Translations under genes and position numbers: made by a program
Shown here: positions 34,153-45,595 of the stretch, piece after piece
How the letters are laid out: each line of letters starts with the position of its first letter
Position numbering within the stretch: position 1 is the stretch's first letter
Notes under the pieces: generated by a model
Told to the model about the DNA's origin: nothing
Seen by the model: the letters and a program-made list of their open reading frames with translations, nothing else
The model's database searches: none
Origin: Agapanthus africanus
Lineage: Eukaryota > Streptophyta > Magnoliopsida > Asparagales > Amaryllidaceae
Direction of reading: 5' to 3'
Length of the DNA stretch: 64,000 nt
Assembly (NCBI GenBank): GCA_030015575.1
Contig: CM057344.1
Span: forward strand, 184,405,044-184,469,043

Positions 34153-36712
34153 ATGTCACACCTTAATCAGGATAATAATATGGATGCATTGACCGAACCT
34201 ACTTATTATACTGGGCTAGGGAACGTTGGTTCCGTTCTTTCTAATAATTGTTATAAGACTGAACAGGAAATAGGGGAATATCCGGATTCCCATGCTACCC
34301 AATTCGAAGAAAGTACATGTTGATGCATATTCTTCGGGTGTCCTTTTTACAGAGAACTGAGAATGGGTGATATGTCTATATGTGTTAGAGAATGGTGCAA
34401 TTGTTCCAGCCAAATCAGTTGGCAGATATCACCTTGTATTAGATACATTGATTCTGAACGAATGTTATTCATACCGAACCTGATATACACAACATTACAT
34501 CATGTTCTTTACAAAGTTAAAGAAGGATATAATTCTGTATTGGAGGATAATGTTGCGAACATTTTCCTGAATCAAGAGTTGATTCAATCAGGCACGTTAT
34601 ATAATAGTATATACGTTCTAACAAATCACAGTTCAAAGTATACAGAACACAGACAAGAGGAGTAGTTCAGGAATGAACGAATCCTTCTTGAGGCATTATA
34701 GACTAGGTCATATCAATGCGACACGACCAGCTAAGTTATATAAGGATGAATATAAGAATCTATTCGAATTTTCATCTTATGCTACTTGCTAGTCTTGTCT
34801 CAAAGATAAAATGACAATTACTCCGTTTACTGGAAGCAGAGAAAGAGTTACTGAACTCTTGGGACAGATACATGATGATGTATATGGTCCCATGTCTACA
34901 AATGCCAAGGTTGGTTCTTTTGAGAACCAAATGGGTAAAAGTATTAAAGTCCAACGATGTGATCGAGGAGGCGAATACTAGTATATGGAATTCCTGGAGT
35001 TTCTAAAACGAGAATGTGATTCTCTCTCAGCTTACTCCTTCGAATACACCACAGCACAACGGTGTATCGGGGCGGAGGTATCGTACCCTATGAGATATGG
35101 AGCGCTCTATAATGAGTACTGCTAGGTTACCTGTTTCCTTTTTGGTGTTATGCACTTGAGAAGTTGCATACCTATTGAATGGGGTTCCATCCAAATCAGG
35201 GCCTATCACTACATATGAGATATGGTATGGGAAGAGACCATGTCTTAAACAAGTTAAGATATGGGGTTGTCCGGCCTATGTTGAAAAGCAAAATCTGGAC
35301 AAGCTCGAGGAAAGGTCAGTTGTGTGAGTTTGTCGGGATATCCCAAACATTAGTAAGGGAATATCTTCTACCTAACTGAGGAGCAAAAAGGTGTTTTGTT
35401 TCTCAGCATGCCACCTTTTAGAAAAGGAATTTCTTGTGAAGAAATTAAGTGGTCATGAGGTAGAACTGGAAGAAGTTCCAGCTAGACAAACTAACAGCTG
35501 ATAATTTGGTGAAACCAAATGATTCAATAGTCTCCAACGAACCTCAGCCTCTCCACGAATCTGGTAGGGTTCCTCATCCACTTGAGAGATGCTGCAATCT
35601 TCTCGGTGACAGTGGGAGCGAGGATTGCATCATGAGATGATGGCCCAACCGGGTTCAGGAAGATGGAACGTCTGTTTTGATGTGATAGTCAAAGAGTTTG
35701 ACTTCATCAAAATAGTAGATGAACCTTGTATATATAAGAAGGTTGTAGAGACTAAGGTTGTCTTCCCATACTCTTGATAGGAAATGGTTTCCTCTGCTAC
35801 ATCGGTCAAGCTCCTCTTATCACGGGAATTCTCAATAGAAGATCTGGATGATACCTACTACATCTTATTGATTATGATCTATGGTGATAGATCTAAGTGG
35901 ATGTTGGGAGTGTCCCAAAATCCAGGTACATAAACACCATACTAAAAGGGTTTAGTATGGAAGATTCTAAGCGTGGTGGTTCGTCCACTTACTCATGGAT
36001 TACTCTCTCCAATACTGATTTGGATAGAGCTCGCATGCAAGGGATACCCTATGCTTCGACAGTAGGCTCTATCAGAGTGTGCGATGTTATGTACCAGACC
36101 AGATGTAGATGACTCACTAGATGTAGTGATCAGGAATCAATCGGATCTTGGGAGAATCACTGGACAGCTGTGGAGGACATTCTTAAGTACTTGAGAAGCA
36201 CTAAAAGAAAGTTCTTGGTTCGAGCTTCCAGAGTGATAAAGTCGACTGAGGGTCAGTCACAGGCATTGTCTTTACCTTCAGTGCAGGGAAGGTATGTTGG
36301 AAGAGTTCCAAGCTAGATACCGTGACATACTAGACGATAAAGGCTGAATACATTTCTACCAACGATACTACCAAAGTGGCTGTCTAAACATTTCTTGTTC
36401 ATAAGATGAACAAGGTTCCTACCATTGAGTGTCCAATAACTGTTATTGTGACAGCAATGGAGTTGTGGCTTTGTCCTAGGAACACCAGTCCCATCGGCGC
36501 TCCAGACATATTCTGAGGCAAGTATCACCTGATCAAGGAGATGGTTGATTTCCAAGGGATCGAGGTTAAGAGAGTAGACCAGAAGGTTGACACAGCGGAT
36601 CCACTCACAAAGGCCTTACCCCCAGAGAGACTTCTCTATAATGGTTGAGTATGGGATACTACAACCTTTGCTATATTGTTTGGTATTGGATACTACAACA
36701 AATGGCCTTAGT
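34153..36712 (+). pseudogene. RE-D decayed pol with internal deletions
   Basis: Pol starts at ATG 34153 (LNQDNNMDALTEPTYY). Compared with RE-A, a short segment holding the protease DTGS is missing at 34351-34360. The integrase core is missing near 34915-34925. A large part of reverse transcriptase is missing near 35650-35665, and the YVDD codons are missing near 35762-35775. Recognisable parts are RLGHIN near 34700, the integrase piece around 34860-34980, the reverse transcriptase to RNase H junction at 35897-36112 (IPYASTVGS), ILKYLRSTKRKFLV near 36180-36225, and the RNase H end ADPLTKALPPERL at 36595-36633. The protein cannot be active. Confidence 0.85.
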
Positions 36713-36725
36713 GCAAGTGGGAGAT
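36713..36725 (+). promoter_or_regulatory. RE-D polypurine tract
   Basis: GCAAGTGGGAGAT lies directly before the 3' LTR start TGTTAG. Confidence 0.85.
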
Positions 36726-38860
36726 TGTTAGTTATATGTATGCCCTAGAGGCCATTACTGTACATACGATGTATATTGCGGTGGATGCTTGGACATATAT
36801 AGTAAGGACTTTCTTTCTCGACATGATAGTATGCTATCTTGTTGCACTTTATCTTAACATGTAAACAAATACTATTTTGTGATCACACGTTGATAAAGCC
36901 CTTAGGATGAGTACTTGACTGCTATGACTATGATATAGATCATACTAGTAGGGACCGGGTAGTCGATAAGTACATCCTTCAAATGTTCCTAGTCGTGGGA
37001 GTATCGAGGCAGGGCATCGGTACTCCAGAGTAGACTAGCGTATGCGCTTCTTGACCCATATGATGGGCGATGGATGATCCCATATCCATTAGTGTTTGAC
37101 ATCAGAGAAGGTATACGGGTGCTCAGTGGAGACTGGGTACACTGGACGAACTCGTCGAGAACTCCTAGATGGTATTATACCTATCGTCGGATAGCAGTTC
37201 TCTGGTGAACTGGTATAGGTTAGTCTGTAGACCCGAGATCGTCATAGAGTCTTGTGTGATTCCCACTGTGCTTTAATTTCCACCATACTACGGTCAAGAG
37301 ATCATCCAAAATGATGGCTTTTGGGTACAGTCCCGAATCACATGGAGGCAATGAGCGATAGGAGGGGTTTCGTCTCTCCCGGTATTGGGGGTTGATGTTG
37401 CGCTGTGCTCGATTGTCCATAACAAGAAATCCCTGGCCAGGGTTGATAAGATTTATTGGTAAGTGTTACCAGGAGTTTCTTGAACCGTTATGGACCTTGC
37501 ATCGGCATGACTTTTCGGGCTATTGGGGCTTGACGTTAAACCATCCCCCAGGCCGTGATATGCGACATATCAGACGAAGAGACCGGACTGTACGGTAGTG
37601 TTACTGTTTGGATTCGCAGGAGTTATAGCAGGCTTACTTATTGATCTTCTGATCGCTCAATACCCGGGCGGCCGTTACGTTTAGCAGACCGCTTGTGGCT
37701 TGTGGGTGTTCGATATGATCAGCACCTACTGCCGGCGTATTGACGAGTCTTTAGAGTCCTACATAGAGGTTTCCTGGTTCATGCAAAACGGAGTAGGAGC
37801 ACATATGTGATATGTGTGGGACCGAGATTAATACGAGTATGTGATACCGTATTCTATTCTCACGATATATGATATTAGTCGGTTATATGTATTATAGCCG
37901 GATTATTAAATCAAGAGTTGATTTAATAATTTAATGTATAATTATATATTTGATATATTAAATTACATTGACTAATATTAGCTCACTTAAGATTTCTTTT
38001 CTCACTTTTTGATACATTGATATATATTAATTGTATTCTTTTAGCATATAATATATATATGATATATATTATTGTGTCATGCTAGGTTATACATGCAACA
38101 TGTATATATGAGACTTACACCATGCTAGGGTTTATTTTAGAGTTTCATTTATCATTAAGTAATTACAAATTAGTGGATTAAATCATTGCTAGAAGTTTGT
38201 GGATAAGCATTGACTAAGTCCACTCCTTTGTTTTTCTTAAGATATTTTGTGACCTAACCTTTAACCCCTTACCATGGTTAACTTTCTACAAGGGTTAGAT
38301 ATATGATATACTCACCCATGGTTGCATGCTAACCTCATGAGTTCATTCTTCTTCTTCTTCATCTTCTTCTTCTTCATCAAGTGAGAAAAGCTTGCTAGCT
38401 TTTTAAAAAAGTGATGGAAACTTGTGAGAAAAATATATCTAAAGTGAGCCCACTTCATACTTCATCATCCTATACTATTAGCCATTTAGTTTAGGGTGTT
38501 TGCTTCACTAATCTACACAATTAGTGAAGAGGTAGCATGAGCTAGTGTCTCCTCGATGTAGATCATCATCGGCCTCGAAGACTTCAAAGCAAGCTTGTTC
38601 GTTTCTTCATAGAAGCCTCTCTAGAGTCCGGAAGTTCCTGATCGCAGTGAAGGGACTGCTACACGGAGCTATTGAATTGAAGGACCGGTCTACAAAGGTT
38701 GTATTCCTTATTCACTTAGATGTAAAGTGTTTACATTTCTTGTTTAACCCTAAGTCTTTAGTTAAGATCTTGGTTAGGGTTTGTTTAGCACCCCAAAAAT
38801 TTCAATGTAGCATGATTGATGCTTGCCAAAACCATGCTAAGGTGGTAAGCTAACCCTACA
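36726..38860 (+). repeat. RE-D 3' LTR
   Basis: 2135 bp, paired with 29294-31476 and followed by TSD ACTAC. Length differences come from the short AT tract and small deletions near 38190. Confidence 0.95.
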
Positions 38861-38865
38861 ACTAC

Positions 38866-38894
38866 AACAGATGTCCCTAGTACAAGTGGGAGAT
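38866..38894 (+). promoter_or_regulatory. RE-A polypurine tract
   Basis: ACAAGTGGGAGAT at 38882-38894 is the last internal piece of RE-A, cut off from pol by RE-D. Confidence 0.8.
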
Positions 38895-41107
38895 TATTAG
38901 TTATATGTGTGCCCTAGAGACCATTACTGTATATACGATGTATATTGTAGTGGATGCTTGGACATATACATAGAGGACTTTCTTGCTTGACATGATAGTA
39001 TGCTATCTGGTTGCTCTTTATCTTAACATTTACTCTGATTGTCTATATGTTACATGTTGATAAAGCCTTTAGGATGAGTACTTGACTACCAGGATTATGA
39101 TGCAGATCATACTAGTGGGGACAGAGTAGTCGCTAAGTACATTCTTCAAATGTTCCTAGTCGTGGGTGTATCGAGACAGGGCATCGATATACCATAGTAG
39201 ACTACCGTATAGCTTCTCGACCCATGTAGATAGGTGATGGATGATAGCATATCCATTGGTGTTTGACATCAGAGAAAATATACAGGGGCTCAGTAGTGAC
39301 TGGGTACACTGGACGGATTCGCCAAGAACTCTCAAATGGTATTATACCTCACGTCAGATGGCAGTTCTCTGGTGACACTGGTACAGGTTAGTCTGTAGAC
39401 CCGAGATCGTCATAGAGACTTGTGTGATTCCCACTGTGCTTTGATTTCCACCTTACCACGTTCAAGAGAACGTGCAAAACGGTGGCTTTTGGGTACAGTC
39501 CCGAATCACATGGAGACAATGAGCGATAGGAGGGGTTTCGTCTCTCCCGGTATTGGGAGTTGATGTTGCGCTGTGCTTGATTGGCTATAACAGGAAGTCC
39601 CTGGCCAGGGCTGCTTCAGAGATATACTGGTAAGTGTTATCAGTAGTTTCTCGACCCGTTATGAGTCTCATATCGACACGACTTATCGAGTTACTGGGGT
39701 CTGACGTTTACCACCCCTAGACGAGATATGCGACATATCAGATGAAAAGACCGGACTGTACGTTAGTGTTACTGATTGGATTCGCAGGAGTACGAGCAGG
39801 CTTGCTTGTAGATCTTCTGATCGCTCAATACCCGATGGCAGTTACGTTTAGCAGACCGCTTGCGGCTTGTGGGTGTTTGTTATGATCATCACCTACTGCC
39901 GGCGTATTGACGAGTCTTTAGAGTCCTACACAGAGGTTTCCTGGCTCAAGCGAAACGGAGTAAGAGCACATATGTGATATGTGCGGGACCAAGATTAATG
40001 CGTTTATATGATACCGAATTCTATTCTTGCGATATGTGATATCGGTCGGTTATATATGATATAGCCGGGTTATCGGATCAAGTGTTGATTCGATAGGTTG
40101 ATTCATATAATATTAGTCGGTTGTATATGATATAGCCGGATTATTAAATCAAGAGTTGATTTAATAATTTAATGTATAATTATATATTTGATATATTACA
40201 TTACATTAACTAGTATTAGCTCACTTAAGATTTCTTTTCTCACATTTGATATACTTTACATATATGTGATATATGTATTGTTTTCTTTTTGGCACAAAAT
40301 ATATATGTGATATATATAAGTGTGTCATGCTAGGTTACACTTGCAACTTAGTTAGTATGAGACTCAAACCATGCTAGGTTAAGTTAGGGTTTTATTTATC
40401 ACTTAAGTTATCACAAAAGAGTAAAGACTTAGTCATCAAGCTTGGATGAAGCTTGTAGAACATTGACCAAGTCCACTCTTTTGTCATTCCTTAAAATATT
40501 TTTTAACCCAACCTTAACCCTTGACCTTGGTTTATTCTCTACATGAGTTAGGCATGACACTAACTCACCCATGGTTTCAATTCTAACCTCACCATCATTC
40601 TCTCTTGATAATGCTTCATCTTCTTCATGAGCTCAAAAAGGAAAAGAGTTTTCTAGAGTTTGAGTTTGTGATGAAAACTTGTGAGAATATGAAATCTAAA
40701 GTGAACAAAATTCCTGCTTCATCATCCTTTACATTTAGTATAGGGTGTTTGCTTCACTAATTCCACAATTAGTGAAGAGATAGCTTGGGTTAGTGTCTTC
40801 TCGACGTAGATCATCTTCGGCCTCGAAGACATCGAAGCAAGCTTGTTCTATTCTTCTTGTGGAGCTTCTCTAAAGCCCGGAGTTCATGATCACAGCGAAG
40901 GGACCTTTACACGGAGCTAATGTAGTGAAGGACCGGTCTACAAAGGTTGTATTCCTTGTTCTCTTTTAATTGCAAAGTGTTTGCATTTACATTCCGTCGG
41001 ATTTCCAGTATACGATTCTAACTTAGGGTTAGCTAGAGCGACAAATTTTTGAATTTGGCATGGACGATGCCTCCTGAAACCTTGCTGCCATGCTAGGTAA
41101 CCCTTTA
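38895..41107 (+). repeat. RE-A 3' LTR
   Basis: This 2213-bp copy is uninterrupted. It shows the unbroken sequence across the RE-B and RE-C insertion points of the 5' LTR. Both terminal dinucleotides look mutated: the start is TATTAG instead of TGTTAG and the end is CTTTA instead of CTTCA. Confidence 0.9.
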
Positions 41108-41340
41108 GGAAGCTTGATCCAACTTCAAGTGGAGCCTAGTGGAGTCGCGTGGACTACTACACGGAGCTTGAGAAGAGAAGGACACGGTCTACAAAGGTTG
41201 TAGCCATCGTTCTCTTAGTATAGTTTTTGTTATATCATAGTTAAACCCTAATCATCTAGTTTCGATTCTTGTTTAGTGTTAATTAGCACTTAAATTTATT
41301 TTAAATTGGCATGCTTGATGCTAGTAAAACCCAGTAGTGG
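41108..41340 (+). repeat. End fragment of another plus-strand Angela-like LTR
   Basis: ACTACTACACGGAGCTTGAG and GGTCTACAAAGGTTGTAG match the distal part of the RE-A and RE-D LTRs but are diverged. RE-A probably inserted into this LTR. A GTGGTGTTAACAAA at 41336 could be a very eroded primer site; I am not sure. Confidence 0.5.
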
Positions 41341-43146
41341 TGTTAACAAACACTTTCAGGTTGTGAGAATAAACCATGAGCTAAGACATAAGATGACAAT
41401 GATAAAGATAAATATCAATATATAAAACAAAATAAGAAGATGAGTCATGGCTTCTCCAAGCATCCAAACCACGACTCATTCTTCTTTTTGTTTTATTCAT
41501 AAATATAAATCTTTATCCTCTCATCTTTTCTTCATGTGTGATTCTCATACATCCTAGTTCTATATATCATCAACCATGATACAATTATAAATACATACAT
41601 ACATACATATATATATATATAACATGTATATAAAGAGAAGAAAATCTTAAGTGAGCTTAATATTAGTTAATATATATATATCAAATATATATATATATAT
41701 ATCAAATTATTAAATAAACACTTGATTCAATAATCCGGTTATATCATATATAACCGGCAAACATAAAATATATATATGTATATCAAATTATTAAATCAAC
41801 ACTTGATTCAATAATCCGGTTATATCACATATAACCAACAAATATTCAATATTAGATATTAAATCAACCCTTGATTCAATAATCCAGTTATATCATATAT
41901 AACCGGCCAATATCAAATATATATATATATATATATTAATCAAATCTTTGAATCAACACTTGATTAAATAATCCGGTTATATCGCATATAACCTTGCTGA
42001 AATCAAATATCGCTAGATTAGAATACGGTATCACATACTCGTATTTAATCAAGCCTCACACATATCTCCATACGTGCCCTACTTCGTTTCACTTGAGATA
42101 GGAAATCTCTATGTGGGACTCTAAAGACTCATCAATACGCCAACAGTAGGTAATGATCATATTAGATACCCACAAGCCGTCAGCGGTACTAGCTAGATGT
42201 AACGGCTACCCGGGTATTGAACGAATAGAAGATCAACAAGAAAATTTGTCCAAACTCCCCTAAAGCCTATAAGCAACACTTATCGTACAATCCGGTCTCT
42301 TCGTCTGATATGTCGCATATCGAGTTAGGGGTGGAATCGTCAGACCCCAATAACTTGATAAGTCATGCCGATGTGTGGCCTAAAATCTTTCGAGAAACTA
42401 CTAATAACACTTACCAATAAATCCCATCAGCCCTGGCCAGGGACTTGCTGTTATATCCAATCGAGCGTAGCGCAACATCAACTCCCAATACCGGGAGAGA
42501 CGAAACCCTTCCTATCGCTCACAGCCTCCATGTGACTCAGGACTGTACCCAAAATTTACCTGTTTGCATGACTCTTTTGAGTCGTGGTAGGGAGAAAATC
42601 AAAGCACAGTAGGAACCACACAAGGCACTATGACGATCTCGAGTCTGCAGACTAACCTATACAAGTGTCACCAGAGAACTGCTATCTGACGATAGGTATG
42701 GTACCATCTAAGAGTTCTTGGCGAGTCCTGCTCGGTGTACCCATTCTCTAATGAGCACCTGTGTATAATCTTTGATGTCAAACACCAATGGTTATGGGAT
42801 CAACCATCACCCCATACAAGGTCAAGAAACGTACACACTAGTTTACTATGGAATATCGATGCCTTATCTCGATACTCTCTCGACTTGGAACTGTTAAAGG
42901 ATCTGCATGTGGACTACACAAGCCCCACTAGTTGATCTGCATCATAGTCCTGGTAGTTAAGCCAATATCTTAAGGGCTTTATCAACTTGTATCATAAAGA
43001 CAGTAAACTAAAACAAGTGTACATGTTAAGATAAAGAGCAACCAGATAGCATACTATCATGTCGAGCAAGAAAGTCTTCTATATATATGTCCAAGCATCT
43101 ACTATAATATACAATAATGGCCCCTAGTGCATACATATTCCTAACA
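41341..43146 (-). repeat. Minus-strand Angela-like LTR (truncated or solo)
   Basis: From about 41550 to 43146 this matches the minus-strand LTR of RE-C (12143-13548). It shares the GGAAATCTCTATGTGGGACT region, the TACCGGGAGAGACGAA block and the end CCTAACA. The left limit is uncertain. No matching TSD or PPT was found. CACTA-transposase sequence follows directly. AT-rich runs near 41600-41940 include repeated ATAATCCGGTTATATCA motifs. Confidence 0.7.
41363..41549. repeat. Inverted repeat, about 85-bp arms
   Basis: The left arm (41363-41450) and right arm (41469-41549) are imperfect reverse complements around an 18-bp centre. The closest parts are AAGAAGATGAGTCATGG with CCACGACTCATTCTTCTT. 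A transcript would fold into a long hairpin. Confidence 0.75.
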
Positions 43147-43838
43147 GGGCTATGTGCTGTGGCTTCCAGCCAGATAGTTCAATGGGCAGAAGACATCACT
43201 AGCCAATCCGAGCCTGACATTGTGAGGATCACTACTGAATGTTTGGTGCCTCCTATCGAAATCCTTTTATGCCGATGAATCTCTTGGATGACACATTTTT
43301 CCATCTTCGCTTGGAGCAGCACGGTGATGCCAAATCATTGCCTCAGCTGTCTTCTTGCACCTGAATAGCCTCTGCAGCCTCTGTGTTATGGGAAAGTATC
43401 GTGCTATCTTGGCAGGTATATCTGCCTTCTTATCATATTTTTTCGGTTTATACCTACCTATCCGCATGTTGGACACTCTCTCAAATCTGAATTCTTTTTC
43501 CGGTACAACGCGCAACCTTTGAGACATGCATGTATCTTCTTATAGTTCAGACCCAAATCAGAAATCATCTTCTGGGGTTTTTACCAGCTCTCAGGCATGT
43601 TATTTCCTGGGGGCATAGAATCTTTAAGGAACTTTAGAAGTATCGTGAATGACTTATTGCTCCATCCATTTAGGATTTAATCTGGAAAAGTTGGACGGAC
43701 CATGATAGGGTGGAATACTTTGTATTCTCATAAATTGGACTTCTGGAATCATTAATGAACTTTTCATATTTATTCGCACGCGGTCCTTGACCGGAAGGAA
43801 TGTCTTCTTCGGTAGGATTACTATCACTGAAGGTAGCC
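43147..43838 (-). pseudogene. CACTA (En/Spm-type) TNP2 transposase fragment
   Basis: Minus-strand frames encode a broken TNP2-like transposase. In order are YENTKYSTLSWSVQ (near 43720), MPPGNNMPESW, GLNYKKIHACLKGCALYRKK (near 43540), IPAKIARYFPITQRLQRLF and KTAEAMIWHH (within 43267-43527), HPRDSSA, and SDPHNVRLGLASDVF (near 43200). Motifs of the form KIPAKVLRYFPL, RLQRLF, HPxDSxAW and DPRNVRLGLASDGFNP are typical of the TNP2 family of plant CACTA transposons. At least two frameshifts and several stops are present. The left side is cut by the LTR ending at 43146 and the right side by RE-G. The upstream part continues beyond RE-G at 51401. Confidence 0.85.
43834..43838. repeat. Target-site duplication of RE-G (left), TAGCC
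   Basis: TAGCC precedes RE-G. CAGCC at 51401-51405 follows it, so four of five bases agree. The minus-strand transposase frame reads through when one copy is removed (DMVEATFSD). Confidence 0.75.
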
Positions 43839-44261
43839 TGTTCATATTAGAATTTTGCATTATTGTATCGCCCATTCTTAATTACATTACATATAAATAG
43901 GTGATTTTGATCCATGTCTGCTAAATAATTGCAGGTTACAGGTTCTCAGATCATTACAGTGAATTTCATGAAAAGACGCTACAAATGTGAGACTACGACC
44001 AACAACAGATGAATTCGTATGATGCCGCCTACCAGTTCAAGGAACAAATGAAGATCAGTAGACAGTTCAATGCACAAAGCACAAGGGCATCACAAGATTC
44101 AAGACTTCGACGTGAAGCTCATGACAAAAAAGTCCACGACATTCTGCACTGTGGAAATCTGGAAGAAAATAGAAAAGATTCTGAGGAACCAAGTGAAGAA
44201 AACAGAAGTTAAAAGCAACATGAAGCAGCCCTGAGAAGTTGAACTTATGATCCCACCAATT

Positions 44262-44310
44262 GGCCACGGAACCGCGGCCAAACATGCCTTCCTGCCGCGG
44301 TTCCGCAGCC
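44262..44310 (+). ncRNA. RE-G LTR GC-rich hairpin (5' LTR)
   Basis: GGAACCGCGGCCAAACATGC and GCCGCGGTTCCGCAGCC form a long stem in U3, about 120 bp upstream of the TATA box. It is the same motif as in the Copia leaders. The partner copy is at 50425-50473. Confidence 0.65.
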
Positions 44311-44427
44311 GTATAGTGCACGTGTCGGTGCGCGTATCGGTGGGTGTCGGTGGTTTGACCCGGCTTTCTTAGGGTAGTCTTGTAAATTCAAATGTGGATC
44401 AGATTGTAACCTAGGGTTTTTTCTATC

Positions 44428-44436
44428 TATAAATAG
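44428..44436 (+). promoter_or_regulatory. RE-G LTR TATA box
   Basis: TATAAATAG after a CTAGGGTTTTTTCTATC stretch. The 3' LTR has TATAAATAT at 50591-50599. Confidence 0.7.
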
Positions 44437-45250
44437 GAAAGCCAAAAGCCTAATTAGGCATGCCTCTTTTTAATTCTAGATTTAAATTTTAATTTCCTTT
44501 GTAATCGTTGAGAGGTCATCAATAAAGTAAGGTATTTTTATCTTTATCTCGCATTCTTTTATTATCTGAATTTAATTCTTGCAATTTTTATCTGTTCTTT
44601 TAATATCTGCAATTTAGTTTTCTAATATAAAAAAATTATAAAAAATGAATTCAATTGTTAACTTCCTAATGAGTGAGTAATTCCTCATTTGTTAGGGTTA
44701 GAATAGGGAAGGTTTGAGAGAAGGAAATCTCTCTCACTCCTATCTTTGCCCATTTAATCTTTAAAATACAGACTCTTTTTAATTTAACCACACACCACTC
44801 ACTACGGCACCCTATCCTACATGATAGTGGTGATTCCCTAGTTCGACCGGTTGTAGTTGAATTAACTTGAGGTTAGGGCTAAGAGTTAAGAACTGACGGA
44901 TAAGGACCAAAAGGAAGAAACTAAGTTTCTTCCTAGTCGTGCTAATCCCCGTTGTTGACTATTACCCTAACACCTATAGTCTTAACTAGGGCATTGTTAG
45001 CGGAGTGAAGAATCCATATTTCAAACAAACCTAATCCTAACCCTAGCAAGACTTTAAATCAATTTAATCTCATTCTTAGATCTTAAAACAAAACCTAACA
45101 AAAATAGGACTTAACTCGTTAGAACTTAAAGAAAGAACACCATTTCCCTGTGGATCGACCCGTACTCAACCGGCTAGCTACCAAGCAACTCCGTCTAGAT
45201 TGTGGTATTCTTAATTTTAAAAAACGCATACAAAATCTTAATCAATCAAA

Positions 45251-45268
45251 TGGCGCCGTTGCTGGGGA
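45251..45268 (+). promoter_or_regulatory. RE-G primer-binding site
   Basis: TGGCGCCGTTGCTGGGGA lies two bases after the LTR and differs by one base from the common Athila/Tat site. Confidence 0.85.
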
Positions 45269-45545
45269 GACGGCAGTCTCTTTCTTTGTGTAATTTCGGG
45301 TTAATAAAAAAAATTTAAAAAGATTATCAAAATTGAAAAGTTTTAAAACAAAAAAAATATATAAATAAAAAATAAAAATCATCTTGTTATTTTTGAAAGG
45401 TTTTTGTGCAAGTGTGCAGGCTTGGAGCAAACTCTTCAGATCTGGAGGAAACTCAGTGAACAAATCCAGAAACAGGAGATCTGAAGAGGTAGAGGAAAAC
45501 CAAATCAGCACAGAGAAAAATTCTGAAAATCCAAACTCACCGATC

Positions 45546-45595
45546 CGCCGCGGAAACGCGGCAGAAGCAAGTGTTTGACCGCGGAACCGCGGTCA
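45546..45595 (+). ncRNA. RE-G leader GC-rich hairpin
   Basis: CGCCGCGGAAACGCGGC and GACCGCGGAACCGCGGTC lie about 300 nt after the primer site. The second block is itself nearly palindromic. Position and sequence parallel the Copia leader hairpins. Confidence 0.6.

Larger units (their letters stand above)
29294..38860 (+). mobile_element. RE-D: complete Angela-like Copia element, plus strand
   Basis: LTRs at 29294-31476 and 36726-38860 begin TGTTAGTTATATGTATGCCC and end CCCTACA. The start resembles the TATGCCCTAGAGGC opening of Angela/BARE LTRs. The primer site is at 31478 and the polypurine tract at 36713-36725. The 9,567-bp element sits in RE-A between RNase H and the polypurine tract. Pol is damaged by several internal deletions and there is no gag. 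LTR sequence is closest to that of RE-A. Confidence 0.95.
1..41107 (+). mobile_element. RE-A: Angela-like Copia LTR retrotransposon, host of four nested insertions
   Basis: This is the outermost element of the left two thirds of the window. Its parts are collinear on the plus strand once RE-B, RE-C, the Cassandra TRIM and RE-D are removed: 5' LTR (1-441, 10632-11354, 21723-22462), primer site (22464-22475), non-coding leader (to 26367), decayed pol (26368-29293), polypurine tract (38883-38894) and 3' LTR (38895-41107). The sequence on the two sides of each insertion joins smoothly and matches an uninterrupted paralogue; for example 39651-39720 spans the RE-B site and 40371-40410 the RE-C site. 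The element is about 10.5 kb without insertions. Comparison with the 3' LTR puts its start about 330 bp left of position 1, so its left TSD cannot be seen. No gag is recognised. Confidence 0.9.
43839..45248 (+). repeat. RE-G 5' LTR
   Basis: It pairs with 50002-51400. It contains a short frame (44009-44212) also open in the other LTR, a GC-rich hairpin (44262-44310), a TATA box (44428-44436) and an AATAAAG-type polyadenylation signal near 44520. Confidence 0.9.

Noticed and set aside
41336..41350. Primer-binding site GTGGTGTTAACAAA
   Set aside because: Only about half of the bases fit TGGTATCAGAGC; the position is right but the match is too weak to call.
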